Shown here: positions 8,437 to 19,081 of the stretch, piece by piece
Layout: each line of letters begins with the position of its first letter
How positions within the stretch are numbered: position 1 is the first letter of the stretch
Assembly (NCBI GenBank): GCA_963740675.1
Contig: CAVUFS010000003.1
Coordinates: forward strand, 310,001-374,000
DNA length: 64,000 nt
Reading direction: 5' to 3'
From: CAIKMD01 sp963740675
Lineage (GTDB): Bacteria > Pseudomonadota > Alphaproteobacteria > ATCC43930 > CGMCC-115725
Program-made: the position numbers and the translations under genes
The notes under the pieces: model-generated
Told to the model about the DNA's origin: nothing
Seen by the model: the letters and a program-made list of their open reading frames with translations, nothing else
The model's database searches: none

Positions 8437-9449
8437 TCACTTGATGAATTGATTATCGATCAACGGCTTGTAGTCCGAGAGCTTGTCGCTTTCCTTAAGA
8501 AAGCCGGCGGCGATGTTGATGAGGTCGCCGTTCTCGAGCATTTGCGGCGTGGTGGTCGGCGGCGACGGTGTCATCGCCGTCAGCATGTCGATCGATTGCG
8601 CCAGCACTTCGTCGCTATAGGTACCGAAATGCTTCTTGGCGACGGCAATCGATTCCGCGCGATGCTCGTGCAGGAATTTTGCCGCCTCGACGATGCCATG
8701 CACCATCTTCTCGCAGATCGAGCGATGGCCGGCGCAGAAATCGCCGCGCGTTAGCAAGAGCCCTGCCGATTGCGGCGAGTATTCGATCGGCTCGCCCTTG
8801 GCGGAATCCGACAGCACCACGCCTGTCCCCGCCACCACGGCCTGCTGGATGAAGGGCGGTCCCGAGACGAACCCGTCAATCGCCTTGCGCTGGAAGGCGG
8901 CCATATATTCGGGCGGCTGCATCGGCGTCGCGGTGACGCTGTCGCGCGACAGCCCGGCCTGGATCTGCACCACTTTCAGTACGACATCGGGAATGGCGCC
9001 GATGCCGCCGACCGCGATGGTCAGGCCTTTGAGCAGCTTGCCGCGTTCTTTGAGCGGCGCTTTCGGATCGAAATGCGCCGCATCGGCGATATCCTTGCGG
9101 ATAACGATATCCTCGTCCGATTGATTGATCGCCGTGGCGAGGCCGAGAGATGCTGACCTTTCGCCCAGGCGCGGGTGATCGACGGGCCGGACGACATCGA
9201 GAAATCGACCGAGCCCGAGATCACCGCATTCATCGACCCGATGCCGGCGATATCGAGCACCTTCACATCGAGCCCCTGCTTCTTCCACAGTCCCTCATCG
9301 TCGGCGATGAAGCGCGTGATGAAGCCGATGGTGATGCCGGGAATGGCGAGCGAGGTATGCTCGTCCTCGGCAAGCGCCGGTGCGAGCAGCGCCGCGGGCG
9401 CAACAAGAAGCGTCAGCGCGGCGAGAGCCGCGCGATGAAACACCTTCAT
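8437..9449 (-). pseudogene. NitT/TauT-type ABC substrate-binding protein, one frameshift
   Basis: Reads from ATG at 9449 with a Sec signal (ALLAPALAEDE) and a typical SsuA/THI5-like N-terminus: PGITIGFITRFIADDEGLWKKQ, then GSVDFSMSSGPSITRAWAKGQ. At about 9145-9151 the frame is lost. The rest of the family continues in another frame (LATAINQSDEDIVIRKDIA through the stop at 8437). One base restored in the CTCTC run would give a continuous protein of roughly 337 residues. The intact protein would bind a small organic ligand in the periplasm for an ABC importer, but no permease or ATPase gene is nearby. The lesion could be decay or a sequencing error. Confidence 0.75.
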
Positions 9450-9472
9450 TCCATGAAACTCCCCCTGCTCCG

Positions 9473-10485
9473 CTACTTGATACGCGCCGCCGCTTCCTTG
9501 ATCATGCTGAGATCGGCGTAGGGTTCACGTCGATCTTCTTCTTGAGGAAGCCGACCTCGGCCTGCGCATCGACCGCGCGCTGTAGATTTCGATGTTCGGC
9601 ATCATGTTCGGATCGCGATAGAGATCCGCTTTGGTGAAGACGTATTGCAGTTGCGCCGCCGGCTGCTTGGTGAGCTTCGCCGCGATGTCGACGACCGCAT
9701 CGTGGTTCTTGGGATCGGTCATCCAGCGCGTAACGCGAATGGCGTCCTCGAACATATCGACCAGGGCCGCGCGGTTCTTCTTGATGTATTCCTCATGCGC
9801 CGTCCAAACGACGAATTGCGATGGTCCGCCAAGCGCATCGACCGCGTTGAACAGCGACCGCGTCGCAGCCACGAAAGTCGGCCGCTGGTTGAAAGGCTGC
9901 ACCGAGGACACCAGATCCGCCTTCTTTTCGGTGAGAAGCGCTTCCATATTGGGAAAACCGGCCTCGATCACCGTATAATCGCGCGGCGATTCAAGCCCGT
10001 GCTTCTTCAGCATCGCACGGATTACGATATCAACCGCCGAGCCTGCGCCGACATCGGCGATCACCTTGCCCTTGAGGTCTTCGACCTTTCTTGATCGGCC
10101 CGTCCTTCAGGACGTAGTATGAGCCAGAGTTATATCCGTTGGGGCCGTCCTGCGCTTCGTCGGCGATGAATTTGAGATTGCTCATGTTGGCATTCACGAT
10201 CGCCGTCGCGAAGGAAGAATAGGCAAGGTCGGCGATGTCGAGTTCGCCCGCGGCGAGCGCCGTGATCATCGGCGGCGTGCCGGCAAAATGCGTCGGCGTG
10301 ACCGTGTAGGTCTTGCCGTAATGGGTCATCAGATCCTTCTTCTCGTAGATGATCGATGCCCAATTGCCGACCGGCACAACCCACCCAATGCGGATATTGA
10401 TCGGTTCGTCCGCCTGTGCGACCGAGGTGCTGAAACCGAAGGCCGCCGCGACGGCCATACCGATGATGGTGGCTGAAAACCGCAT
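9473..10485 (-). pseudogene. NitT/TauT-type ABC substrate-binding protein, three frameshifts
   Basis: A second binding-protein gene, 23 bases upstream of the previous one. The N-terminus has a signal peptide ending near AQADEP and family motifs NWASIIYEKKDL and ALAAGELDIADLAYSS. An extra base in an AAA run at about 10086-10091 shifts the frame; the protein resumes at KVIADVGAGSAVD. Two further single-base losses, near 9583 and near 9522, are needed to recover the C-terminus (QAEVGFLKKKID, then YADLSMIKEAAARIK to the TAG at 9473-9475). The gene is clearly recognisable but broken as written, so decay must be recent if it is real. Confidence 0.75.
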
Positions 10486-10617
10486 CCCTCTCCCTCCCTC
10501 TGGCGGATCGCCCTGGCGGGCGATCGCTTATTGGCTGATAGCAGAAGCCGAAGCGGCGCCGTTGTCAACTATGTCGAGGTCAACCATATCGGTCGGGGCG
10601 CCGCTGTCGGTCTCCTA

Positions 10618-12039
10618 TCAGGTCTTGCTGATCTGCGCGTTGACGCGGGCGATGGTCTCGGCCGCTTCGCGCATTACTTTCGCCTCATTGAGCGTCGTGA
10701 GCTTGCCGGCGTGCTTCAGGATGCGGCCGTCGACCATCACCGTATCGACATTGGCGGGCTGTGCCGCCTGCACGATCATGCGCGCGGGATCGGCCATCGG
10801 CGCCATGTTGATGGCGTCGGTGCGGACGAGGATGATGTCGGCACGTTTGCCCGGCGTCAGCGAGCCGACGCGATCGGCGATGCCGAGCGCCCGCGCCCCG
10901 TCGATGGTGCCCATCTCGAGAACGCGCCGCGCGGCGATGCCGAATTCGCTCGGCGTCGTGCCGTCGTCGATATTCTGCATCACCTTCATGATCGCGAACA
11001 TGTCGGCATTGCCGCAAAGCACGGTCGTGTCGATCGAGAGGCCGAAGGGCACATTGGCGGCCAGGAAAGAGCGCACCGGCGTGACACCGAAGCCGGTCCG
11101 CATTTCGGTGAAGGGGCTGCAGCTCACCGGCGTCTTGGTCTCGCCGAGGATCTTGCGCTCGGCATCGGTGCTGTTCGTCGCATGGACCAGCAGAACATCG
11201 GGGCCGAGCAGATTGGCTTTCGCCATCATCTCGACGAAAGAATTCTTGCCCGGCTCGATGCCGACATGGGTCGTCAGTGCAATTTTCAGCTCGCGCGCAA
11301 AGGCCATTTCCTGCGCGCAGATATCGATCGGATTGCTGTTGGGACCGCGCGTCGCGATGCCGAAAGTGACAAGCCCGTCGCCGGGTGTGCTGAAATATTT
11401 GGTGTGGAAGGCGCGGATATCATCGAGCGGCAGCATCGTGTTGGTGCCGGTCTTGCGCGAATAGCCATAGGAATATCGTGCGCGGCTGCCGGCTTCGCGA
11501 TGCACGGCAAGCTCGGCCGCGGCATAGTCTGGCGAGAGATTGTTGTGCGACCAGTTATGCACGGTCGTAATGCCGGAATGGATCGCTTCGGCGAGGCCGA
11601 GCCGCACGCCGCGCGCATTGTCTTCCGGCGTGAACAACACGCCAAGCGTCCGGCTATGCGGGAAATAGCCGGTCTTCGCATCATCGCCGGCGAGGTTACG
11701 CGCCACGCTCTCCCACATATGCCAATGCGTGTCGATAAGACCCGGCATCGCGATCATGTTGGCGCCGTCGATCACGCTGGCCTGCGGTGCGTTGATGCGC
11801 GGGCCAACCGCAACAATCGTGCCGTCGCGCACATGCACGTCGCCTTTGGCGAAATCGCCGACCGACGGATCCATCGAGATGACCGCCGCGCCACGGATGA
11901 GATATTCGCGATGCGCCGGCTGTGCGGTGGTGTTTGCCTTGGTTGCTGCGACAGCCTCGCCGCCCGATACGGCCGAGGCCGCGATAGCGGCCGATGCAGC
12001 CGCGAGAAAGCCGCGACGATTGATGGTCCCGTTGCTCAT
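10618..12039 (-). CDS. Tat-exported amidohydrolase, paralogue of the gene at 6614
   Basis: A 473-residue amidohydrolase. The ATG at 12039 is chosen because it follows a near-perfect GGGAGGAACG ribosome-binding site and begins MSNGTINRRGFLAAA, a twin-arginine signal. Metal-site motifs are GLIDTHWHMWES (HxH), a later LTTHVGIE region (candidate His ligand) and SIDTTVLCG. LTPGKRADIILVRTDAINM closes the protein, as in its paralogue at 6614. It lies 132 bases upstream of the second broken binding-protein gene on the same strand, so they were probably cotranscribed. Its substrate is unknown; a cyclic amide or aminated ring is a family-based guess. Confidence 0.85.
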   Translation of the reverse strand: MSNGTINRRGFLAAASAAIAASAVSGGEAVAATKANTTAQPAHREYLIRGAAVISMDPSVGDFAKGDVHVRDGTIVAVGPRINAPQASVIDGANMIAMPGLIDTHWHMWESVARNLAGDDAKTGYFPHSRTLGVLFTPEDNARGVRLGLAEAIHSGITTVHNWSHNNLSPDYAAAELAVHREAGSRARYSYGYSRKTGTNTMLPLDDIRAFHTKYFSTPGDGLVTFGIATRGPNSNPIDICAQEMAFARELKIALTTHVGIEPGKNSFVEMMAKANLLGPDVLLVHATNSTDAERKILGETKTPVSCSPFTEMRTGFGVTPVRSFLAANVPFGLSIDTTVLCGNADMFAIMKVMQNIDDGTTPSEFGIAARRVLEMGTIDGARALGIADRVGSLTPGKRADIILVRTDAINMAPMADPARMIVQAAQPANVDTVMVDGRILKHAGKLTTLNEAKVMREAAETIARVNAQISKT

Positions 12040-12135
12040 CGTTCCTCCCGTGACATGCGGCGATCGTTCGTACGTCGCCGCCCTGCTCACTATGTCACGG
12101 TCGAAACCTCAGCAACAGATCGGCGCGGAGACCGC

Positions 12136-12175
12136 GCCCATCCTTGCGCCCACGGACGGCGCGTCAGGGATGGGC
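12136..12175. repeat. Inverted repeat at the end of the dehydrogenase gene
   Basis: GCCCATCC at 12136-12143 pairs with GGATGGGC at 12168-12175, with an inner GCGC pair. The structure overlaps the stop codon of the minus-strand dehydrogenase gene. It may act as a terminator or transcript-stabilising hairpin, but no T-run follows on either strand. Confidence 0.35.
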
Positions 12176-13030
12176 AAGAAGATGGAGAAGGCTCGACGTA
12201 TCCCAACGGCCGCCGCCGCGCTCCTGCACACGCTGATAGAACTGATCGACCAGCGCGGTGACGGGAAGCGGCGATTTGTTACGCCGCGCCTCGGCGAGAC
12301 AGATCGCGAGATCCTTGCGCATCCAATCGACCGCGAAGCCGAAATCGAATTTATCGTCGAGCATGGTCTGGTAGCGGTTCTCGAGCTGCCAGGATTGCGC
12401 TGCGCCTTTCGCGATGACCTGCGCCGCTTTCTGTGCATCGAGCCCGGCGCGAACCGCGAAATTGAGGCCCTCCGACAGTGCCTGCACCAAGCCCGCAATC
12501 ATGATCTGATTGACCATCTTGGTGAGCTGGCCGTTGCCGGCCGCGCCCATATGCGTGACCGCGCGGCCATAATGCTTCATGACGGGCTCGGCCCGTGCAA
12601 AGCTTTGTGCATCGCCGCCGACCATCACCGTGAGCGTGCCATTCTGCGCTCCCGCCTGCCCGCCCGAGACTGGCGCATCGAGGAACCCGAAGCCTTTCGC
12701 CTTCGCTGCCGCATCCAGCTCGCGCGCCAGCTCGGCCGAGGCCGTGGTGTGATCGACCAGCAGCCCGCCTTTGCTCATGCCTTTGAGCGCGCCGTGCTCG
12801 CCAAGCACCATCTGCCGCACATCGTCATCATTGCCGACGCAGGTGAAAACGATCTCGGCCCCCGCCGCCGCTTCCGCCGGTGTCGGCTTCGCGGCGCCCT
12901 TGTGCTGCTCGGTCCAAGCACGCGCCTTGGCCGCGCTCCGGTTATAGACCGTGACCTCGTGGCTGGCCTTGGCGAGATGTCCCGCCATCGGAAACCCCAT
13001 CACGCCCAGACCGATAAAAGCGAGCTTCAT
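12164..13030 (-). CDS. NAD(P)-dependent beta-hydroxyacid dehydrogenase (3-hydroxyisobutyrate dehydrogenase family)
   Basis: A 288-residue oxidoreductase that would oxidise a beta-hydroxyacid such as 3-hydroxyisobutyrate or tartronate semialdehyde. The N-terminal Rossmann motif is FIGLGVMGFPMAGHLAKA. The substrate-binding LDAPVSGGQAGAQNGTLTVM segment and the catalytic-lysine region GNGQLTKMVNQ are intact. Length is normal. It ends the minus-strand group with the amidohydrolase, from which it is separated by about 120 bases. The specific substrate cannot be told from sequence; GarR and MmsB are both possible. Confidence 0.88.
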   Translation of the reverse strand: MKLAFIGLGVMGFPMAGHLAKASHEVTVYNRSAAKARAWTEQHKGAAKPTPAEAAAGAEIVFTCVGNDDDVRQMVLGEHGALKGMSKGGLLVDHTTASAELARELDAAAKAKGFGFLDAPVSGGQAGAQNGTLTVMVGGDAQSFARAEPVMKHYGRAVTHMGAAGNGQLTKMVNQIMIAGLVQALSEGLNFAVRAGLDAQKAAQVIAKGAAQSWQLENRYQTMLDDKFDFGFAVDWMRKDLAICLAEARRNKSPLPVTALVDQFYQRVQERGGGRWDTSSLLHLLAHP

Positions 13031-13091
13031 CGCGCGTCTCCTGTGCTAACGCGCCTCTATCTCGAATTCCGCTGCGAGGGAAGAGCCGGGG

Positions 13092-13925
13092 TTACATCTG
13101 GGCGGACAGAGTCATTGGTTGTTGATGGCGTTTGATCTCGATCGGCACGAGGGAACCTGGCGCAGTCGCCCTGATGAGACCGCTCAGTTGATCTGCGCCA
13201 GTGACCTTCTGGCCATTATAGCTCAGCACCAAATCACCAATCTGGAACCCGGCTGCTGCCGCCGGCGTATTCGGATCGACACGATTGATTTGTACGCCAA
13301 CTCCGAACGGCAGGTCAAAGGGCAGCACACCGAGAAAGCCCTTGCCATCTGGCGTGCGTGCGTTTGCTGCCGCTGCTGCGGTAACGGCAGAGACACCCGT
13401 AGGTGCGCCATAAATGCGGTCTTCCGCCTGAAGCTGTGCGTTGATCATCTGGGATGTGATATCGAGGATACCCGAATATCCATCCTGACCGATCAGCTTC
13501 ACTTGAAAGCCTGTTGTCGCACGCTTGCGCAACGTCGCCTCATCAATGCCAATGCCGATCGTGTCGGTTCGTGGACATTTACCGAAAGGGCATGATTCCT
13601 TGAAGAGTATCTTCACCGGTAACGTACGCGCCGTATCGTCTGATGCGCGGTAAGGGCCCGCTGAGGGACCGGTGTAACTCCATTCAACGTAAATCTGATG
13701 AGACGTTTCGTGGGTTTGCTGATCGACGAAGCTGCGCAGTTCCCAGAACAGATCGACGCCGTTTGTTGGATCGTGTAGCGGCACGCCCTGCAGTTCGATG
13801 TCCTTGCTGAATTTGTCGCCTACCACGTTGACGGTTGTACGGGGCGGCGGCCCGATCGGCCCGCACGCGGCGAGGACGAGCAGCAACCCGGCGACAGCAA
13901 GAAGTTTCCCCGATCGATACAGCAT
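13092..13925 (-). CDS. Lipoprotein with C-terminal PDZ domain
   Basis: A 277-residue predicted lipoprotein. A short hydrophobic signal ends in the lipobox LAAC at about residues 18-21. The middle shows no recognised domain: a beta-rich region with two cysteines (ESCPFGKCPRTD). The last 70 residues form a PDZ domain: GVGVQINRVDP, TPAAAAGFQIGDLVLSYNGQ and PGSLVPIEIKR. PDZ domains in such proteins bind peptide C-termini, so a periplasmic protein-binding role in envelope quality control is possible. No protease motif is present. It is a single gene between the dehydrogenase and hflX. Confidence 0.75.
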   Translation of the reverse strand: MLYRSGKLLAVAGLLLVLAACGPIGPPPRTTVNVVGDKFSKDIELQGVPLHDPTNGVDLFWELRSFVDQQTHETSHQIYVEWSYTGPSAGPYRASDDTARTLPVKILFKESCPFGKCPRTDTIGIGIDEATLRKRATTGFQVKLIGQDGYSGILDITSQMINAQLQAEDRIYGAPTGVSAVTAAAAANARTPDGKGFLGVLPFDLPFGVGVQINRVDPNTPAAAAGFQIGDLVLSYNGQKVTGADQLSGLIRATAPGSLVPIEIKRHQQPMTLSAQM

Positions 13926-14015
13926 GACGTTCCCCCGATCCCGAAAAGTGGCTGAGACTAACTTATGTCTCGGCGCAATTTCAAGAACGTTAGGGGAACA
14001 CTTAGCCCGTCAGGG

Positions 14016-15329
<1,314 letters not shown>

Positions 15330-15332
15330 CGA

Positions 15333-15584
15333 TCAACCTTCTTGATCGGAAGTCCCCGGCTCGAACAGCTGGATGGGTCCCGCCGGCATCACGGTGGAGA
15401 TTGCATGCTTGTAGACGAGTTGCGAGTGCGCGTCGCGACGCAGCAGCACGCAGAAATTATCGAACCAAGTGATGATTCCCTGAAGCTTGACGCCATTGAC
15501 GAGAAAGACCGTGACAGGTGTCTTGTTCTTGCGGACGTTATTGAGGAAAACGTCCTGCACATTCTGAGTCTTTTCCGAAGACAT
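15333..15584 (-). CDS. hfq: RNA chaperone Hfq
   Basis: Sm-like hexameric RNA chaperone that pairs small RNAs with target mRNAs. The 83-residue protein begins MSSEKTQNVQDVFLNNVRK and has the Sm1 core VTVFLVNGVKLQGIITWFD and the Sm2 motif YKHAIST, a close match to the family. The ATG at 15584 is chosen over in-frame upstream starts because it follows an AAGGGAT site and matches the family N-terminus. It is the first gene of the hfq-hflX unit. Confidence 0.97.
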   Translation of the reverse strand: MSSEKTQNVQDVFLNNVRKNKTPVTVFLVNGVKLQGIITWFDNFCVLLRRDAHSQLVYKHAISTVMPAGPIQLFEPGTSDQEG

Positions 15585-15752
15585 GGGGATATCCCTTCTT
15601 GAATTATTGCGGCTGACCGGACCCATATCCGTGCCCGCCGAAGAGCGCCTCATAGCCACCCAATGGATACCAAAATTGGGTCGCAAAGGGAAATCACAAG
15701 GCCCGGCGCGAGGAATTTGTATTTTATCGCGACAGAGTCCAAACTGTCGGGC

Positions 15753-16133
15753 ATGCGATTGATTTTTAGTCAAATTCTGAGGTTTGCCGCGGTCGTAGGC
15801 GCCGTCCTAGCGCTCGCCGGCTGCAACCGCATGAGCGAGGTCGGGTTCGACACCAAGATGGCGTTCGGGAGCGTCAGCATGATCGATCGTTGCTCGGATT
15901 TCATGACCCGCGCTTTTCCCCGCAGCTCCATCGACGTGGTGGGCAGCCATATCGACACCGACTCCCAAAACGCGCTGGTGACAGTGCAGGGCGTGCGGGG
16001 CGACGTGCCGGAGACGTCAACCGGCTATGCGCACAACGTCGCTGTCGAGTGCCATTTCGAGAGCGGCATCCTCACCGGCTTTCGCTGGATCGCCGGGCCG
16101 CTTCGCCCCGCAACGACCAGCCCAGCGCGCTGA
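15753..16133 (+). CDS. Small lipoprotein of unknown function
   Basis: A 126-residue predicted lipoprotein with a hydrophobic signal and a LAGC lipobox about 22 residues in. The mature part has two cysteines (RCSDFM and VECHFE) that could form a disulfide, and no recognised domain. It is divergent from hfq, with a 168-base spacer. Its last 62 bases overlap the 3' end of the convergent HAD phosphatase gene. An upstream in-frame start exists, but the ATG at 15753 places the signal peptide at the N-terminus. Confidence 0.65.
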   Translation: MRLIFSQILRFAAVVGAVLALAGCNRMSEVGFDTKMAFGSVSMIDRCSDFMTRAFPRSSIDVVGSHIDTDSQNALVTVQGVRGDVPETSTGYAHNVAVECHFESGILTGFRWIAGPLRPATTSPAR

Positions 16134-16743
16134 AATCGGCAAAGCGAAGCTGCGGCGGGAATTTGACGAAGCCCTGATCCTCGGGATCGAGGGGGCCGAG
16201 TAGGACGGCCGTGCAGCCGGCCCGCGCCGCGCATTCCATATCGAGCGCGGTATCGCCGACATACCAAACATCGGCACCGGTAAAGCCCGAGCCTTCGAGC
16301 GTGAGTTGCATCGCGATCGGATCGGGCTTGTCGGCTTTGGCATCGCCCGCGCCGACGAGGCGTTTGAAATGCGGCGTCCAACCGAGATGATCGGCTTCGC
16401 GCCGCAGGATGCGTCCGGTCTTGTTGCTGAGGACAGCGAGGTGGAAACCGGCCCGGTTTGCTTCATCGAGCAATTCGGCCGCGCCAACGATCGGCGCCAA
16501 CCGCTCGATATGCATCGAGGTGAAATGATCGAGATAGAGCTTGCGCGCCTCGTCCCACCGATCGCCGAATAGCGCCGGGAAAGCATCGCGCAGCGAATGC
16601 CGCGCACGCGCCTTGGTCTCGGCCAGCGTCCATGGCTCATGGCCCATGGCCTTGAAGGTCAGGACCAACGCCTCATGGATCGTGGTCCAGCTATCGACGA
16701 GGGTGTTGTCCCAATCGAAGACGATGGCGCGCGGTAAACTCAT
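16072..16743 (-). CDS. HAD-superfamily phosphatase (phosphoglycolate phosphatase-like)
   Basis: A 223-residue haloacid-dehalogenase-type hydrolase. Motif I is VFDWDNTLVDSW with the two catalytic aspartates, motif II LAVLSNKT, motif III lysine in ADKPDP, and motif IV YVGDTALDMECA. The helical cap after motif I is of the Gph type. It is likely to dephosphorylate a small metabolite; 2-phosphoglycolate is only a family-based guess. The start overlaps the stop of dat by 4 bases (ATGA), so it is translationally coupled to the aminotransferase. Confidence 0.9.
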   Translation of the reverse strand: MSLPRAIVFDWDNTLVDSWTTIHEALVLTFKAMGHEPWTLAETKARARHSLRDAFPALFGDRWDEARKLYLDHFTSMHIERLAPIVGAAELLDEANRAGFHLAVLSNKTGRILRREADHLGWTPHFKRLVGAGDAKADKPDPIAMQLTLEGSGFTGADVWYVGDTALDMECAARAGCTAVLLGPLDPEDQGFVKFPPQLRFADFSALGWSLRGEAARRSSESR

Positions 16744-17606
16744 GCTTTGTCCGAGCCGCCGACAGCGGCGTAATCCGCGTAGGAAGCCGCCAGCTTCTTG
16801 GCGAGTGGCCCCGGCTTGCCGTCGCCGACCGGCGTCTCATCGATCCGCACGACCGGCACGACGAAATTCGTGCTGCTGGTGAGAAGCGCCTCAGCCGCTT
16901 GTTTGGCCTCGGCGACGCTGAACGGCCGTTCGACGAATTTCAGCCCCGACGCCGCGATGACACGCAGCAATCCTAGCCGCGTCACGCCGTTCAAAATCCC
17001 CTGATCGGCCTGGCGCGTGACCACCTCCCCCGCTTTGGTGACGATCCAGGCATTCGACGAGGTGCCTTCGGTGATATTGCCGTCACGATCGACCTGCCAC
17101 GCCTCATAAGCACCGGCTTGCTTCGCCTGTTCTTTCCCCAAGGCATTAGGCAGCAACGAGACCGATTTGATATCGGGCCGCGCCCAGCGCTGATCAGGAA
17201 TAGTGACGACCTTAATACCGTTCGCGAGCAGCTTCGGATCGATCAGCAACTTTGAACGCGCCGTCATCACCAAGCTCGGCCGCGTCTTGCCTGGGAATGC
17301 GAAATCGCGCGTCGCTACGCCGCGCGTGATTTGCATATAGACGAAACCTTCGCGCACCAGATTGCGGCGCGCAACTTCGTTCATGATGACCATGAGTGCG
17401 GCATCGTTCATCGGAAAATCGATGCGCAACGCGGCGAGCGAACGCCGCAACCGCTGCAGATGCAGCCCAGCATCGATGAAGACGCCGTTCCGCATAGCAA
17501 CGACTTCATAGCAGCCATCGGCAAATTGGTAGCCGCGATCCTCGATATGCACCTGCGCGTCGCGATGCGCGAGGTACCGGCCGTTCACATAAGCAATACG
17601 GGACAT
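16740..17606 (-). CDS. dat: D-amino-acid aminotransferase
   Basis: A class IV PLP-dependent aminotransferase of 288 residues, likely interconverting D-alanine and D-glutamate with 2-oxo acids for peptidoglycan precursors. The N-terminal VNGRYLAHRDAQVHIEDRGYQF is characteristic of D-amino acid transaminases. The PLP lysine is in the SLLPNALGKEQAKQAGA segment, and EGTSSNAWIV is the phosphate-cup motif. The position between ntrX and hfq is well known in alphaproteobacteria. It starts 17 bases after the ntrX stop. The branched-chain enzyme is a less likely alternative. Confidence 0.9.
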   Translation of the reverse strand: MSRIAYVNGRYLAHRDAQVHIEDRGYQFADGCYEVVAMRNGVFIDAGLHLQRLRRSLAALRIDFPMNDAALMVIMNEVARRNLVREGFVYMQITRGVATRDFAFPGKTRPSLVMTARSKLLIDPKLLANGIKVVTIPDQRWARPDIKSVSLLPNALGKEQAKQAGAYEAWQVDRDGNITEGTSSNAWIVTKAGEVVTRQADQGILNGVTRLGLLRVIAASGLKFVERPFSVAEAKQAAEALLTSSTNFVVPVVRIDETPVGDGKPGPLAKKLAASYADYAAVGGSDKA

Positions 17607-17623
17607 GGGACTCTAATCCAGGC

Positions 17624-19078
17624 TCAATTCGCCTCGGACAAATCGGCCTTGGCGGCGGGCTCGTCCGGCCCCCGCTCATCGGACCCGCGCTCGCCGCCAC
17701 GCTCGCCATTGAGCACGCCGAGCGATTTGAGCTTGCGATGCAGTGCCGAGCGTTCCATGCCGACAAAAGCCGCGGTGCGCGAGATATTGCCGCCGAAGCG
17801 CGCGATCTGGGCGAAGAGATATTCGCGCTCGAACATCTCGCGCGCATCGCGTAGCGGCAGTGCCATCAACTCGCCGCCGCGATCCCACCGCACGACCGCC
17901 GGCGCGATCGAGCCGATCTCCGCCGGCAGCATCTCGGCGCGGATCGGATCGCTGCCCGCCGGCACCATGATCAAGGTCCAATCGACCGCGTTCTTGAGCT
18001 GGCGCACATTGCCCGGCCACTCATAGGCCTGCAGCGCGGCGATCGCGTCGTCGCCGAATTCGCGTGGCGGCAGACGTGCCGTCTCGGCAGCGCGCAGCAT
18101 GAAATGCTTGGCAAGCGCGGGAATATCCTCGATGCGTTGCCGCAGCGGCGGCACATGCAGCGGCACGACAGCAAGCCTGTAGTAGAGATCCTCGCGGAAC
18201 CGTCCGGCGGCGATCTCGAGGGTGAGATCGCGATTGGTCGCGGCGATCACGCGGACATCGACCTTTACCCGCGTGCCGCCGACGCGCTCGAACGTCTGAT
18301 CCTGCAGCGCGCGCACGATCTTGCCTTGCGTCTCCAAAGGCATGTCAGCGACTTCGTCGAGGAAGAGTGTGCCGCCATGCGCCTGCTCGAAGGTGCCGAC
18401 CTTACGCGGCGATTCCGGTCCCTCGGCGCCGGCATCGGTGCCGAACAGCTCGATCTCGAAACGCTCGGGCCGCATCGTCGCGCAGCTCAGCACGACAAAC
18501 GGCCCCTTGCCGCGCCGCGAGCCGGCATGGAGCAATCGCGCGACGACTTCCTTGCCGGCGCCGGGCGCGCCGGTGATCAGCACGCGGCTATTGGTCGGGC
18601 CGACGCGATCGAGCTGCTGGCGAAGCTGCGAGATCGCGTGGGAGTTGCCGATGAGGTCTTCATCGCCGCCGGTACGCTGGCGCAGCTCTTCATTCTCGCG
18701 CCGGAGACGTGCCGCCTCGATCGCGCGCTCGACGATGATGAGCAGCCGATCCGATTTGAACGGCTTCTCGATGAAGTCGTAGGCGCCGATCTTGATCGCC
18801 GCGACGGCGGTCTCGATATTGCCGTGGCCGCTGATCATCACGACCGGGATATGCGGCAGCTCGCGCTTGATGATCTTCAGAATCTCGAGCCCGTCGAGTT
18901 CGCTGCCCTGCAGCCAGATGTCGAGCACGACGAGCGACGGCTGGCGCGAGCGGATCGCGGCCAATGCTTCCGTGCTGTTGCCGGCCTGACGCGTCTCATA
19001 GCCCTCGTCGCCGAGGATACCGCACATCAACGCGCGGATATCGGCTTCATCGTCGACGACTAGAATCTCGTTCGCCAT
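17624..19078 (-). CDS. ntrX: Nitrogen/redox response regulator NtrX
   Basis: DNA-binding response regulator, partner of NtrY; 484 residues. The N-terminal receiver has LVVDDEADIR and the phospho-acceptor region VVLDIWLQG. The central AAA+ domain keeps the Walker A loop GAPGAGKEVV, but the GAFTGA sigma-54 contact loop is absent (replaced by GTDAGAEGPES). This is usual for NtrX and implies action on sigma-70 promoters. A Fis-type HTH (NISRTAAFVGMERSALHRKL) ends the folded part. A charged tail of about 30 residues follows. The start lies 3 bases after ntrY. Confidence 0.95.
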   Translation of the reverse strand: MANEILVVDDEADIRALMCGILGDEGYETRQAGNSTEALAAIRSRQPSLVVLDIWLQGSELDGLEILKIIKRELPHIPVVMISGHGNIETAVAAIKIGAYDFIEKPFKSDRLLIIVERAIEAARLRRENEELRQRTGGDEDLIGNSHAISQLRQQLDRVGPTNSRVLITGAPGAGKEVVARLLHAGSRRGKGPFVVLSCATMRPERFEIELFGTDAGAEGPESPRKVGTFEQAHGGTLFLDEVADMPLETQGKIVRALQDQTFERVGGTRVKVDVRVIAATNRDLTLEIAAGRFREDLYYRLAVVPLHVPPLRQRIEDIPALAKHFMLRAAETARLPPREFGDDAIAALQAYEWPGNVRQLKNAVDWTLIMVPAGSDPIRAEMLPAEIGSIAPAVVRWDRGGELMALPLRDAREMFEREYLFAQIARFGGNISRTAAFVGMERSALHRKLKSLGVLNGERGGERGSDERGPDEPAAKADLSEAN

Positions 19079-19081
19079 CGA

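Noticed and set aside
12039..12090. Upstream start for the second Tat amidohydrolase
   Set aside because: The extra 17 residues precede a strong ribosome-binding site and displace the twin-arginine motif from the N-terminus.
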